Shown piece after piece: positions 24,501 through 34,000 of a DNA stretch of 64,000 bases (position 1 is the stretch's first letter; each line of letters begins with the position of its first letter). A program made the translations under genes and the position numbers. The DNA is from UBA1731 sp964567665 (GTDB taxonomy: Bacteria > Verrucomicrobiota > Kiritimatiellia > RFP12 > UBA1067): positions 1 to 64,000 of the forward strand of contig CAZMNN010000008.1 of assembly GCA_964567665.1 (NCBI GenBank), written 5' to 3'. The notes below the pieces were generated by a model. It saw nothing but the letters and a program-made list of their open reading frames with translations. It searched no databases and was not told where the DNA came from.

Positions 24501-25804
24501 GTTATCACGCTGTCCTTGAACGTCGCCGGCATAGGCTTCGCCCCGTACCCGATGCCGAAGATTCCGTTTGTATCATTCACCACAAGCGCGTTTGTGAACG
24601 ACGAACCGCAAAGAAGCATATTGCCGCAGTTGTACACGGAGGCGTTCGTGACGGCAAAGCTTGCCGGCGATTCGCAATTTATGGCGTTCCCCATGTAGAA
24701 AGGTTTGGCGGAGTTTTTCGGCGTCATGCGCAATGCGCCACCATCACGGATCACGATGCGGATCGACGGAGAGTCGTTCGTGCAGTTGAAGTTCACCGAA
24801 TCGGTGCATATCCATTCGCCCGCAACGTCAAAGCCCAAATGTCCGCGCCAATGGCTGATATAGTAATTGTGAGTGAGCCTCGCGCCGTTTTCCACGAAAA
24901 AGTTCCATCGCCTGTCTTCGCCGACGCCAATGTCTCTCCCAGGACCTCCGGCGGACATTCCGGCGCGGAACGATACGTCTGCGCCTTTTTTCAGCCAGAA
25001 CTGCGTCTCGGCGTCGTTCTCCCTTATGTAACTGCCCGTGTGCGGAAGCATTACCGAACCGTGGAACGAGGCCTGCCCGGCGAAGACGACCCTGTTCGTC
25101 GAGGCGTTCGACTGCATTCGCACTGTCGGAAACCTGAAACTCGTATCCGCACCGAAGACAAGCTCCGCGTCAACAAATGCATAGTCTTTGCCTCCAAAGA
25201 AAATCATGTACGGCGGCGCAGTCCACGAAGAGCCTGGCGGATCGTAGAAGTTGTATGTGCCTTTGATGAATTCACCCTTGACGACGTGCAAGGCGGTGGA
25301 TGACAGCCTGTACTGAAAATTCGAGATAAGGTAGTCAGGCTTGGAATGTCGATCGGCAGCCGGAAACGCGGCGTACCTTTCAAGGTTGAAGAAATGCCAG
25401 GAAGTTCCATTGTCGCAAAGCGCAAACGTTTCATCGGGATATGAACCAGATGGATCATCCGCACGCACAAGCGTAGTCTCAGAACCGTCAATTTCAACGG
25501 TCTGCCCCTCATAGACCGCCGGACGCAACGCCGCATTGTTCGTGAATACGCCTGACGGGAACGTCACCTTGTACGACTGCGCGACATTGAACACTGCCCG
25601 ATTGCCGATGTCCGGAACAACTCCAAGCGACCAGTGGTTCGCGTTGGTGTAATCTCCGTCATAAGATCCATCGACCGCTATCCAGTTGTTGTTTGTATAC
25701 GCGCCAAGCTCAGTCGACCACATGGCCACCGACACGGCGCAACCCAACACGGCGATGCGAACCTTGACACTGAAAACCGACATTCCCGAAACAGCGTTTT
25801 TCAT
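21527..25804 (-). CDS. Giant exported beta-strand-repeat (PATR/autotransporter-like) protein 1
   Basis: A 1425-aa protein. I place the start at ATG 25804 (GGTGG upstream, MKNAVSGMSVFSVKVRIAVL signal peptide), not at the longer frame. The N-terminus has the type YTNANHWSLGVVPDIGNRAVF. The body is a beta-helix-like run rich in G, N, T and V with autotransporter-associated repeats such as GLVKQGAGTLAL…YTGVTRIDEGAV near the C-terminus. There is no C-terminal barrel or terminal Phe; the protein ends YYRSMVISIR, a tail shared with the other giants here. It is the first gene of an operon with the double SGNH and DUF6067 enzymes. A surface adhesin or glycan-binding scaffold is the likely role (inference). 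Confidence 0.8.
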   Translation of the reverse strand: MKNAVSGMSVFSVKVRIAVLGCAVSVAMWSTELGAYTNNNWIAVDGSYDGDYTNANHWSLGVVPDIGNRAVFNVAQSYKVTFPSGVFTNNAALRPAVYEGQTVEIDGSETTLVRADDPSGSYPDETFALCDNGTSWHFFNLERYAAFPAADRHSKPDYLISNFQYRLSSTALHVVKGEFIKGTYNFYDPPGSSWTAPPYMIFFGGKDYAFVDAELVFGADTSFRFPTVRMQSNASTNRVVFAGQASFHGSVMLPHTGSYIRENDAETQFWLKKGADVSFRAGMSAGGPGRDIGVGEDRRWNFFVENGARLTHNYYISHWRGHLGFDVAGEWICTDSVNFNCTNDSPSIRIVIRDGGALRMTPKNSAKPFYMGNAINCESPASFAVTNASVYNCGNMLLCGSSFTNALVVNDTNGIFGIGYGAKPMPATFKDSVITNRHIFVSGYQGGAVLDFDNTYARFEGQMFIGGWESVSSLAATATVNVTSGRFDFNGSTGVIHVGYPANRYGIFNFSGGELTATHHTPFNVGVYGNGEFNLSGGTVSLNHLRTGSSYDAGTDGSVEDTIRITGGTLDITSRQRGYGISISEHTNRSGRLIFNGGIVKCHQIWGNVGKSAFEANGGTLEAVESNTYQMYGLGEARLGEKGLTVDSAGYNITIAQSFSDKADAAGFGRLILTGDGVKTLTGDLSELSYVEVHGGTVDITGRTVENLVLNGGTLKIDSSKPITVTGDCDFGDVYLAFTGGASIGDIGSVLKLSKPLTSEQLEKWSKAVVMSGLDDGMALTLSQSEDGSGGYELKYEVREAGITEINLASGTETRSSSYENGASDIFSVNVAKDADLTLSGTLKRGRLVKNGDGALTLANEDNLFVLGWELRGGKIAVALVDALGVGKDGSVKPGMLRDGTLEFIGDGDKTLYAPLEINATTKTNGVIMKVVGGDVTMPAPKATAGSFIKRGSGRLVWEIEGSQTLVSGDGYAPWGPAAWPWYESQIHPLVFDEQNGMMPTNASYGCFNVTDGEMVLRGKGDNAAARIKGVVTVGHPTLNGSVQPGLVIDNCSVDFHEGSRHFVIAPGGSTASSFVTDPYLFVTNGAYAKVDTLMVNRFNRRSDLVTKVKVADRSTLMATYIVQPNRSGENVAATEYEIFGGSRLLAGSAGISLYRPAKMTFDNSILAANEDLDSTKIYWESQIATAWIDAKFLNGSEFRCSEIRTNAALTAENPLRITFDDSKWIPAKSGDFTFECEMPEKIVIAVTNVGLVLDVPADATWTMNRPVTGPGGLVKQGAGTLALGPTSVGYTGVTRIDEGAVDLDGNSLPVRVGGSGTVMNGTIANGGLSVSVAADGTVPGAIPTLSDVAVTGSFRVDAGRGVGSEPLERPYKAVAVARYEGAAPDVSRWKAVNLGIRELGGKFEAHDGVVYMTPYYRSMVISIR

Positions 25805-25860
25805 CTGTTTTCCACCCTTTCGCATGAAACCTGATACGGCTTTGAATTCATTGGACAGGT

Positions 25861-25889
25861 AATCTACCAAAATGATTTTTTTTTTTCAA
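25861..25889 (-). promoter_or_regulatory. A-tract promoter for giant protein 1
   Basis: TTGAAA (25884-25889), a 17-nt spacer beginning with an A-run, then TAGATT (25861-25866) on the minus strand. The remainder of 25805-26075 contains no gene I can support. Confidence 0.5.
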
Positions 25890-26075
25890 CCACAAAATGC
25901 AACTTTTCGGCTCTTCACCAATGTGGCACAAGGGGCAAAAAAAAAGCCGCAAATGCGATTGCGAAAGGACGTTTCGCGGCCCACCGCCGTGATGGCGCAC
26001 AAAACAATTGCGCCACGCCCGTCCGCGCATTGTGTACACGGACGGGCGTGGCGATATGGGGCTATGGCTGCGACG

Positions 26076-28331
26076 CTATTTCGCCGTCTTCGCCGGCGGC
26101 GAGAGGCGGCGGCGCTCACCCTTCGCAAGCTTCAGGCTGACGGTTTCACCGTTGCCCCACGGCAACGCGATCTTCACGTCCGCCGCATGGGTCGCCTCAA
26201 GGTCGATGTACTGCACCTTCCCCTTCTTGCGGGATGCGCCGACCAGAACCCCCTCATCCGAAAGCATTCCGGAGAACGACGTCTCACGCCACCGGAGCGG
26301 TGCGCCCTGAAACACCCGCATCACACCTCCGCGCTGATGCAGGAACATCTCCTGCACGGCGGCGGTGGCGGCCATCGCGCCATCCATCTGCATTATCTCG
26401 TCCGGCTCGCCGCACGGTGCGAACGTGTTCTTGCGCATCAGGCAGAATCCGGGGAAGTACGGGTCGTGGCGCGAACCGTGGCCGGGATTGGTGAACATCC
26501 TCTCCCACATGTGAAGCGTAAGCTCAGCAGCGTCCGCGTGTCCCATGTGGAGCTGCAGCATTGCCGCCCACGGGAACGCCCAGCCGGACCAAAGCCCAAG
26601 TCCTTCCGCCTGCCATCTGTCGAAAGAGACGATTGTCGACCTGCGTATCGCCGGGTCGTCGTAGTCAAGCACGTCGAACGGCACGTATCCGGCGAGATGG
26701 GAATGATGGCGGTGCGATTCGGGGAGCGTAAGCCCCTGCCACAGCTCGATTTCTCCGCCGGGCTTGCCGCCAACGAAGGATGCGAGAGGCAGACGCCTCT
26801 CCACGTCCATCCACATCGGATCAGGCTTCTCCCCGAGCATCTCCGCTGCACGGATCAGGTCGCGGGCCAGACGGTGAGCCGCTGCAAGCTGGAAGCTCGC
26901 GTCGCGTCCCCAGCCGGGATTGTCGTTGAACTCCGGCGACGTGGAGACCGGCAGCGACAGCGCTCCGCCGCGCTCCTCCATCATCGCACGGTACACGTTC
27001 ATTGCGCCCTTCATGAGGGGATATGCGTCCGTCTTCAGGAATTCTACGTCACCGCTCATCGTGACATAGCGGAACATCATCTGGCAGGTCCAGGCGGTGC
27101 AGGCATGATCCATCGTTCCGGCCCAGTAGCCGCCGATGAGGCGGCATCTGTCATCCACCGAATGGGGGAGCATGAACCCGTCCTCGATGCCCACGAACTT
27201 GCGGGCGTTGTCGCGCAGGATCGGCCACCAGCTCTTGACCATCGCGAAGAGCGGCTTCAGCGATTCGAGGTGGTTGCCACGGTATGCCGGCCAGTAGCAC
27301 ATCTGCACGTTTATGTTGAAGTGGTAGTCGCCGTTCCATGGCGGCAGACGGTACTCCTCCGTCCACGGCCCCTGCAACGGAGCGGGTACGCCATTCGGAC
27401 CGGTCATCGAGCCGAACTTGTACATTCCGAAGTCGTGGATGCGCTGGATCGTCTCGTCCGGCACGTCTATGGCGGGCGTATTTCTCCACCATTCTCTCCA
27501 GAACGAGACGGATGCCGCCTTCACGGCGTCAAAGCCCTTCTTCTTGCCGTCCGTCAGCGCATTTGTGAGCGCGACACCGGCCGCAGCGCCGTCCGCGCCG
27601 CGCACCGCAGTGACAAACGAAGCTCTGCCGGCTGAGACGAATCCGGCGGCGATGGCAGGATCGTCCGGAAGCGTCTGCACGAATCCGCCGCCGTCGGTGA
27701 GCATGATGTCAACCGGCGGCACGAAGAGTGTGCTCTCCAGTTCCTTCCTGACCAGTGGGCTGTTCCACGCCGGTATGCCCTTGCCGCCGACAGGGACGCA
27801 GCCCTTCGGCCACGAGATTGCAAGCACACCGCTCGCACGGTCGAGTGCGACCGTAATCTCGCCCAAGTCCTCGCCGTCGCGTTCACGCACAACGTCTATT
27901 TCGCCGATTCCGTCCTCCGTGTCCAACTCGCCCTCGTCCAGCACAACGCCGTCGGGAAGCGTGAACTCCACGTGTCCGATCGGGATGATGCGCGGATTCC
28001 TCGGCTCGCCGGGTTTCTGTTCGCCGCGCCTGAAAAGATCCTTCACCCTGTCGTAGTCGCCCGCGTGGAGAGCCGCCACGATGTTCGTGTAGCACTGGTC
28101 GTCGTGCCAGTCGTATCCGCCGCGATGATCCCACGTGTCGTCGCGTCCGACCGTCACCTTCAGAGTACGGCCTTCGCCCCACACGAGAAAGCCGTTCACG
28201 GCGTTTCCGAAAGGGATCCCCTGATGCGATTGGGTGAGCGGGAACTGCCACTCCACTTCAACCCGTTCGGACATCGCAGGTGTCGCGACTACGCATACCG
28301 CCGCAACCGCCGCCAATCTGACTGCATTCAT
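26076..28331 (-). CDS. Exported GH95-type alpha-L-fucosidase/galactosidase
   Basis: A 751-aa enzyme starting at ATG 28331 (GGAG nine bases upstream; MNAVRLAAVAAVCVVATPAM signal). It has the GH95 N-terminal beta-sandwich with FPLTQSHQGIPFGNAVNGFL and GRDDTWDHRGGYDW. The alpha/alpha barrel has FNINVQMCYWPAYRGNHLES, holding the two Asn that activate the water, LSLPVSTSPEFNDNPG, and a small C-terminal beta domain. GH95 enzymes are inverting 1,2-alpha-L-fucosidases or alpha-L-galactosidases. It begins only 16 nt after the Ser/Thr kinase gene, so it appears co-transcribed with the kinase and zinc-ribbon genes, an unusual partner set. Confidence 0.85.
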   Translation of the reverse strand: MNAVRLAAVAAVCVVATPAMSERVEVEWQFPLTQSHQGIPFGNAVNGFLVWGEGRTLKVTVGRDDTWDHRGGYDWHDDQCYTNIVAALHAGDYDRVKDLFRRGEQKPGEPRNPRIIPIGHVEFTLPDGVVLDEGELDTEDGIGEIDVVRERDGEDLGEITVALDRASGVLAISWPKGCVPVGGKGIPAWNSPLVRKELESTLFVPPVDIMLTDGGGFVQTLPDDPAIAAGFVSAGRASFVTAVRGADGAAAGVALTNALTDGKKKGFDAVKAASVSFWREWWRNTPAIDVPDETIQRIHDFGMYKFGSMTGPNGVPAPLQGPWTEEYRLPPWNGDYHFNINVQMCYWPAYRGNHLESLKPLFAMVKSWWPILRDNARKFVGIEDGFMLPHSVDDRCRLIGGYWAGTMDHACTAWTCQMMFRYVTMSGDVEFLKTDAYPLMKGAMNVYRAMMEERGGALSLPVSTSPEFNDNPGWGRDASFQLAAAHRLARDLIRAAEMLGEKPDPMWMDVERRLPLASFVGGKPGGEIELWQGLTLPESHRHHSHLAGYVPFDVLDYDDPAIRRSTIVSFDRWQAEGLGLWSGWAFPWAAMLQLHMGHADAAELTLHMWERMFTNPGHGSRHDPYFPGFCLMRKNTFAPCGEPDEIMQMDGAMAATAAVQEMFLHQRGGVMRVFQGAPLRWRETSFSGMLSDEGVLVGASRKKGKVQYIDLEATHAADVKIALPWGNGETVSLKLAKGERRRLSPPAKTAK

Positions 28332-28347
28332 TGTCTTGCTCTCCATT

Positions 28348-29265
28348 TCACTGTTCATTCTCATTCACGGACGAAAATGCCCCTTCCGGAAGCGGCGCGG
28401 GCATTCCGCCGGACTGCACGATCCTGGAATCCTCAAGCACCTGGCTCCAGTCCGCATACCTCGCGGCCCTGTCCTTGGCGCACATCTTCGACAGAAGGCG
28501 CACGAGGCCGGCGGACAGCTCCGGGACGACGGTGCGCGGATCTGGGGCGGACATCTCCGGCTTGACGTGCGCGGCAAGCGTATCGTCGTTCGAAAGATCC
28601 GGAAAGAGTATCTGCCCTGTGACAAGCTGGTAGAGCGTTGCGCCCATGCTGTATATGTCTGAGCCGGGGTCGAGATCCGTGTCACCGTATATCTGCTCCG
28701 GCGACATGTACGCGGGGGTGCCGGCGATCACATCCTTCGGCTTGCCGCCCTCGCAGCCGTGCGGGTTTCCGGTGCCGCCGCGCCCCATCACGTGACACAG
28801 CCCCATGTCCATTATCTTCACGATGCCGTCGCCGCCGACCATCAGGTTGTCGGGCTTGATGTCGCAGTGGACGACCCTGTGCTCGCGCCAGGCGTAGTCG
28901 AGCGCATCGGCGACGGAGTCGAGAACGAGAAGCGCATCGGCCTCCGAGAGGCGCTCCTTTCGTGCAAGGAAAAGCGCAAACGTGTAGCCGTCCACGTAGT
29001 CCATAACGAAATAGTAGCGTCCGTCGCGGCAGTCCGCCTCGTAGGAATGGACGATTCCGGGATGGTCTATCTGCTCCATCACGCGGCTTTCAAGCATGAA
29101 CTGCCGGATGTCCTCGCCGGATGCCGCCGCATCCCTGAACATCACCTTGATCGCGACTTCCTTGTTCAGTCCGCCGTGGAACGCGAGCCAGACCTCGCTC
29201 ATTCCGCCCGTTCCGATCAGATGCTCGAACCTGACGCCGGGAATCTTTATGGGAGGCGCACCCAT
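28348..29265 (-). CDS. Serine/threonine protein kinase (Pkn2-like)
   Basis: A 305-aa soluble kinase domain. It starts at ATG 29265, overlapping the upstream stop as TGATG. Visible are the glycine loop GTGGMSEVW, the Lys of VAIKVM, the catalytic loop HCDIKPDNLM, the metal motif DMG (usually DFG), GTPAYMSPEQIYG and SDIYSMGATLYQL. Cys replaces the usual Arg in HRD, making it a non-RD kinase, which often signals less activation-loop control. There is no transmembrane or sensor domain; about 25 residues follow the kinase fold. It lies between a zinc-ribbon protein and the GH95 gene, so it may tune secretion or glycan enzymes (inference). Confidence 0.92.
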   Translation of the reverse strand: MGAPPIKIPGVRFEHLIGTGGMSEVWLAFHGGLNKEVAIKVMFRDAAASGEDIRQFMLESRVMEQIDHPGIVHSYEADCRDGRYYFVMDYVDGYTFALFLARKERLSEADALLVLDSVADALDYAWREHRVVHCDIKPDNLMVGGDGIVKIMDMGLCHVMGRGGTGNPHGCEGGKPKDVIAGTPAYMSPEQIYGDTDLDPGSDIYSMGATLYQLVTGQILFPDLSNDDTLAAHVKPEMSAPDPRTVVPELSAGLVRLLSKMCAKDRAARYADWSQVLEDSRIVQSGGMPAPLPEGAFSSVNENEQ

Positions 29266-29843
29266 CAGCGTTTGCGCCCCGTGCCGAAGCACCTCTTGCA
29301 CAGATTCGCCCGCATCCCCTTGCATTCAGGACACGCAATCTTTCCGACACCACGGCATTCCGGACACAGCTTCACGTCCGGCGGCTTCCTGTACGATTGA
29401 CGCCCCTGCTGCTTCGTCACGATCCAGCCGTCCTTGCAGTCCGAGCGCGGACACTCCACTATTCCTGTCGCTACGCACTTGCGGCACTGGACAAGTCCGG
29501 TCCATCCGCAGGTCATGCACGGCGCCTCGGTGCTCGGTTCGGGCTGCGCGAGATTCCACACGATCCGACGTCCGCGCCCCCTTTCGCATATCGGGCATGG
29601 CTTGATCTTCACGTCCCAGTGCGAGCGGTCGTTGATCTTGCCGGTGAACTGTCCGACGTCAGGCGGGCTTGCCTTCAGCGAACCTTTGCCTCGGCACACG
29701 GAACACTTTATCTGCATCTTCTCCGCCGCAAGTCCGGGAGCGGCGGACTTCCCGCCCTCCGCCTTGCCGTCCTTGTCCGGGGCATCCGCCGCAACGCCGC
29801 CCATCGCGGCCAGCATCATCACCATCAAGCAAATTCGTTTCAT
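29265..29843 (-). CDS. Exported multi-zinc-ribbon (CxxC repeat, DnaJ-like) protein
   Basis: A 192-aa protein with a signal peptide (MKRICLMVMMLAAMGGVAA) and about eight CxxC(xGxG)-type knuckles: CSVCRGKG, CPICERGRG, CMTCGWTG, CRKCVATG, CPRSDCKDG, CPECRGVG, CPECKG and CKRCFGTG. The pattern resembles the DnaJ zinc-finger domain but without a J domain. The start ATG 29843 lies eight bases after TATAAT, so the mRNA should be leaderless and there is no Shine-Dalgarno. The stop overlaps the kinase start (TGATG). An exported zinc- or thiol-rich protein of unknown function; coupling with a kinase is notable. Confidence 0.82.
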   Translation of the reverse strand: MKRICLMVMMLAAMGGVAADAPDKDGKAEGGKSAAPGLAAEKMQIKCSVCRGKGSLKASPPDVGQFTGKINDRSHWDVKIKPCPICERGRGRRIVWNLAQPEPSTEAPCMTCGWTGLVQCRKCVATGIVECPRSDCKDGWIVTKQQGRQSYRKPPDVKLCPECRGVGKIACPECKGMRANLCKRCFGTGRKR

Positions 29844-29851
29844 ATCAGGCA

Positions 29852-29860
29852 ATTATACCA
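29852..29860 (-). promoter_or_regulatory. Extended -10 promoter giving a leaderless start at 29843
   Basis: TGGTATAAT on the minus strand ends 8 nt before ATG 29843. With a usual 6-8 nt spacing, transcription would begin at or within two bases of the start codon. Confidence 0.6.
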
Positions 29861-29925
29861 CACAGGCAAAGCAGCTATCCTATCCCATACACCGAACGGC
29901 ATATCGCACACGCCATTTCATGCCG

Positions 29926-30792
29926 TCAGTGCGCAAGGAGCCTTATGTATGCCGCAGTCAGCCCCGGACCCCAGAACATCCAGATCAACGTCGCGACTGC
30001 GATGAACGGGCCGTACGGCACCGCCGTGAAGCCGCCGAGCCGCGCCTTGCCGCGCACCATCAGCGCAATTCCGACGACAGATCCAATCACCGAAGACACT
30101 ATCAGCACGAACAGGACTGCCGTCGGGCCGAAGAACGCCCCCACCGCACCCATGAGCTTCACGTCCCCGAAGCCGAGAGCATCCTTCCTGAACAGTTTTG
30201 AGAACAGCCACCCCATGCCCCACAGGAAGAGAAAGCCGAACGCCAATCCGCCCGCACTCCAGCACAGCGCACCAAGCCATGTGCGCTCAAGCTGAAGCTC
30301 CGGCAGCAGCACGGACGCGGGGACGCCTATCAGCATTCCGCCTATCGTGACGCGATCCGGAAGATAGAAATGCTCAAGGTCGATGAATGAGCCGAGAATC
30401 AACCCCGAAATGACGATCCAGCACACCGGAACGGCAGGTAGCGCAGAAAGCGGACGCATCGCCAGCACCGGGGCATCGCCAAGCATGGCCGGCATCGCCC
30501 ACTGGAGATACGCCATCAGGAACAGAACACCCCCGATAAGCTCCACAACGGTGTAGCGCATCGATATCGGTCTGCGGCATTTTGCGCACTTCCCGCCGAG
30601 CGCGATATAGGAGAGAACCGGAATGTTCTGGTACCAGCGGATCGGGGCGTTGCAGTTGGGGCAGTGAGAACCCGGCCTGACGACGCTTTCATTTCGCGGC
30701 AGACGCCAAATGCACACGTTCAGAAAACTTGCGATGCAGCAGCCGAGCGCAAAACTGAAGAATCCGAATATGCAGAAGTACTGGAAATCCAT
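29926..30792 (-). CDS. Type 4 prepilin peptidase (A24 family)
   Basis: A 288-aa inner-membrane aspartic protease that cleaves and often N-methylates type IV pilins and pseudopilins. It has the cytoplasmic zinc domain CPNCNAPIRWYQNIPVLSYI…CAKC, catalytic Asp in FIDLEHFYLPD and in GFGDVKLMGA, and about seven helices. The start at 30792 (MDFQYFCIFGFFSFALGCCI) gives a family-standard N-terminus and lies seven bases after TATAAT, so it is probably leaderless; the in-frame ATG at 30801 overlaps the -10 box. It implies a type IV pilus or type II secretion system elsewhere in the genome, which could export the enzymes here. Confidence 0.93.
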   Translation of the reverse strand: MDFQYFCIFGFFSFALGCCIASFLNVCIWRLPRNESVVRPGSHCPNCNAPIRWYQNIPVLSYIALGGKCAKCRRPISMRYTVVELIGGVLFLMAYLQWAMPAMLGDAPVLAMRPLSALPAVPVCWIVISGLILGSFIDLEHFYLPDRVTIGGMLIGVPASVLLPELQLERTWLGALCWSAGGLAFGFLFLWGMGWLFSKLFRKDALGFGDVKLMGAVGAFFGPTAVLFVLIVSSVIGSVVGIALMVRGKARLGGFTAVPYGPFIAVATLIWMFWGPGLTAAYIRLLAH

Positions 30793-30799
30793 GCGCGAC

Positions 30800-30808
30800 A
30801 TTATACCA
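30800..30808 (-). promoter_or_regulatory. Extended -10 promoter for the prepilin peptidase
   Basis: TGGTATAAT on the minus strand, seven bases before ATG 30792. No convincing -35 box is seen. Confidence 0.6.
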
Positions 30809-30839
30809 TACGGAATGATCGCCATTCGTATCACGGGAA

Positions 30840-30866
30840 GTTGCAAGGAAAGCGGAAAGTTGCAAC
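30840..30866. promoter_or_regulatory. Inverted repeat, possible operator upstream of the prepilin peptidase
   Basis: GTTGCAA (30840-30846) and TTGCAAC (30860-30866) form a 7-bp inverted repeat with a 13-nt centre, about 50-75 nt upstream of the predicted transcription start. The spacing is typical of a dimeric regulator site, but the regulator is unknown. Confidence 0.3.
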
Positions 30867-30963
30867 ATCTCGTGGGTCAACATGGTGGCGATAAGTATGC
30901 CAACGATTCACTTCTTGCCAAAGCGGCTTAAGGAGGTCTTGACCTGCACTCCTTGCCGACAAC

Positions 30964-31000
30964 CCGCATCTACTGCAATTTACACTTGCCGTAGATGCGG
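30964..31000 (-). terminator. Hairpin after the 31-34.6 kb gene, possible terminator
   Basis: CCGCATCTAC (30964-30973) pairs with GTAGATGCGG (30991-31000) across a 17-nt loop. It sits 21 nt past the stop of the gene at 31022-34648, but no T-run follows on the minus strand. It is therefore at best a factor-assisted or processing hairpin. Confidence 0.35.
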
Positions 31001-31021
31001 ATATCGCAGGAGGCCTTTCAC

Positions 31022-34000
31022 CTACTCGGCGGCGCTAAATCGAATCTCGACAAGGGCGAGGTCGTGCTTCGGCAGACTGAACGAAACCGTTCCGTCCGCC
31101 ACGGCAAGCACCGCCCCCGTCTCGGCGTTTTTAGCAGAGAGGATAGAGCCGGACTTGAGCGACAGCGAGACAGCGCGGTCGCCGTCGGCCCAGCTGCCGC
31201 ACACCGCCAACAGCCTGTCGCCGCGACGGTACACGGACACCAGCACATCCTTGTCGGAACAGACCGTCGGATTGGCTTCATCCCAGTACGCCGTGTAGAC
31301 GCAATCCTCTGCGCCAATCCCGAAATCCATGAGCCGGTTGATCACGTCGACAATCGTCTGCGCATCGCTGCCTCGCTGAAGCACGGGGCGCACTTCGTGC
31401 ACGAGAAGTGAAGCGAGCATCGTTCGCGTGGCACGAATCCGATCCGGACGCTTCTCCGCGCCGCTGAAGCCCGTGATGCCGTCCAGCGCCGTCGGGAAAA
31501 GTCCGCCCTGAAGTCCCTGACAGACGGCACGGATGTAGTCCGGCGTGAAGCGCGTCTGGAAGTCGCTTGTCCCGTACTTCCACTCCATGCCCATCGAATT
31601 GGCGGCAAATCCCAGAACCGGCAGGATGTTGCCGTTCGTGTGATGCACCGTGATCCACGGGAATCGTCCGCGCGAAACGAGGACGTTCGCCTGACGGCGG
31701 CGATATTCACGCGAGTTCCATATTCCGAACGACGGGTGGATGACGCCGTCCTCGTCCACCTTCGCTTCGCCCGTCGCCCAGTTGAAGTTGCAGCAGATGA
31801 ACGTGTTGTCGTCGTAGATGCCGCCCATCCCCGCCTCAAGCATCTTGTCGAGATACCAGATGGCATAGTCGGCGTAGGACGGCACGGCGACCTTGCAGTT
31901 CTCCCATTCGTCCCTGAACGCCGCGTATTCGGCCAGCGGCTGTGCGCTGTCCGCATCGCAGGTGTAGAAGTAGAGGATGGGGTCGGGCTGCCCGTGAAGA
32001 CTTTTTGCCGTATGGAACGCGCTCCATGTATGCGCCGACACCGTCTTGCGGCGGCCGTCTGCGTCCTTGCGGTTCACCCATGCCGTCTCGGACGATGCAT
32101 CGCCGCACACGCGGTCGATCCACCGCTGGAGATACGCATTGTCGATCCGTCCTGTGTCAATCGTCTCCCGCAGCTTGCGCACATATTCGAAGTCGCCCCA
32201 TGCCGGATAGCGGGCGGCCCACCCGGTGAAGTTCCCCCAGTAGAGCGGAGCGGCCAGACAACGCGCCGTCCGTGTACCACGATAGCCGAATCCGTCAGAC
32301 CAGCCGCGCCAGCCCTTGGGCATCGGCTTGACCGGCGACGCCATCAACGCCAATTCAATGCGCCGTCCGGCAATCCTCTTTGCGCCGTTCAGGATGTTCA
32401 GCACGATGGACACGTCACCGTTCCCGCTGCGGTATATCTCCACGGCGTCCCGGCTGTCGGTGTGCGCCCAGCCGAGATCCGTGTCGGCCGCGTAGGCGAT
32501 GCCCCGCGTATCGGTCCCGATCCAACAGTACGGAATGAAGTTCGAGACGTGGGTCTGCGGGATGTCGCGGCTCTTGAACACAGCCCCTTCGCCCTTCGGG
32601 ACGAAACCCGCCGGATTCGCCCTCACCCCTTCGCCACAGGCGTGGAACAGCGTGGCGTACGCTTTCTTGACCGGAATCTCAAGCCAGATGCGGTCTGCCG
32701 CCGCGACATCTCCGAAATCGACGATGAACCGCAGCAGACCATCCTGTTCGAGGCTTCCCTTGACGGAGTATCCGACGGCGTCGGCCGAATACTCGGCGCG
32801 TGTGTCGGAGATGCGGCGCAGCTCCGCTTTCGAGCGTCCGCCGGGAAGCGTCCAGCGACGGCCATCCTTTTCCGCGTGAAGCGCAACCGGCGCGGCGAGT
32901 ATCTGTTCGCCGTCGGCGACAATCCACGACGGGAAACCGTTCGCCCCGATCACATACTCGCGCCCGACGCATTTGAGCGTATCTCCGTTCGCCTCAACGG
33001 CCGTGAATCCCGGAAGAAGGCGATCATCCTTTCCAAGACCAGTCTTGAACCAGGCGTATTTCCTTACCGTGAACTCCTTTTCGAAGATGGCATCCGACGC
33101 ACCCTTGCGCATCAGCGATGCGACATAGTCGCCGTCAGGCAGGTCGACGCCCAACGGCACAACCTTGCGAAGAAGCGTCAGCCCGCCCGTGCCGGAAGAG
33201 CAACCGCCTGTGAGGGGCAGCGTCCCTGCGGCCACCGGCGGCGCACCGACCGCACCGTCTCGCCGCGACACGCTCCAGACAAGTTCAGTCCCCTTGAGCT
33301 TCGCCAGATTGCAGGTGATGTCGGCCACCAGCGCATTCAGCGACGGATACCATCCAAGCGTTCCGCCAACCGGCGAATCGCCTTGCGAAAACGCCTTCAC
33401 CTCACCGTCGGACAGCGTACGGCGATACAGCGTCCAGTCCCTGACATCGACGTCCGCCTCGCCGCCGAGCACGAGATCGCCGAGTGCTGCCTTTGACAGA
33501 TCGGCCGCAAGATCGGTCTCGCCCTGCTTGATTCCGTTCAAGTAATATGAGATGCGCTTCGGCTCGAAGTTTACGGCAATCACCGCCTCACTGCCGTCGG
33601 CAGGACACTTGAACCGCTTGTTGAGCGCCGGCACATCCTTGAAGTGGTGCGCGAAGAACAACATCGTCCGTCCATTGACGGTATCCTCCTGAAATCCAAG
33701 GTAGCCGCTTGGACGGAACTCCGTGGAGAAATAGCGCCTCCACCCCTTCTTTTCCATCTTCGGCAGAGTGTTCACGCTCATCACAAGCGCACCCGGCACC
33801 GGTATCTTCACACCCTTCACGACACCGTGCCTCACACCGGACGCGCCGCTCTCCGCCACAATGTTCGCCTCCGGCGTGTTCCACACAAACTGGACGGCAT
33901 TCGCCGGACGGCGGTCGAGCGTATGCGCCTTTGCGCTGCGCGACAGGCGCATCTTCGGATATGATGTGGACTCCGCAAATCCGCCGCCAGGTTTCATGAA

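Noticed and set aside
29852..29854. TTG start three codons upstream for the zinc-ribbon protein
   Set aside because: It overlaps the -10 box, so it would lie upstream of the transcript start; ATG 29843 fits the promoter and signal peptide.
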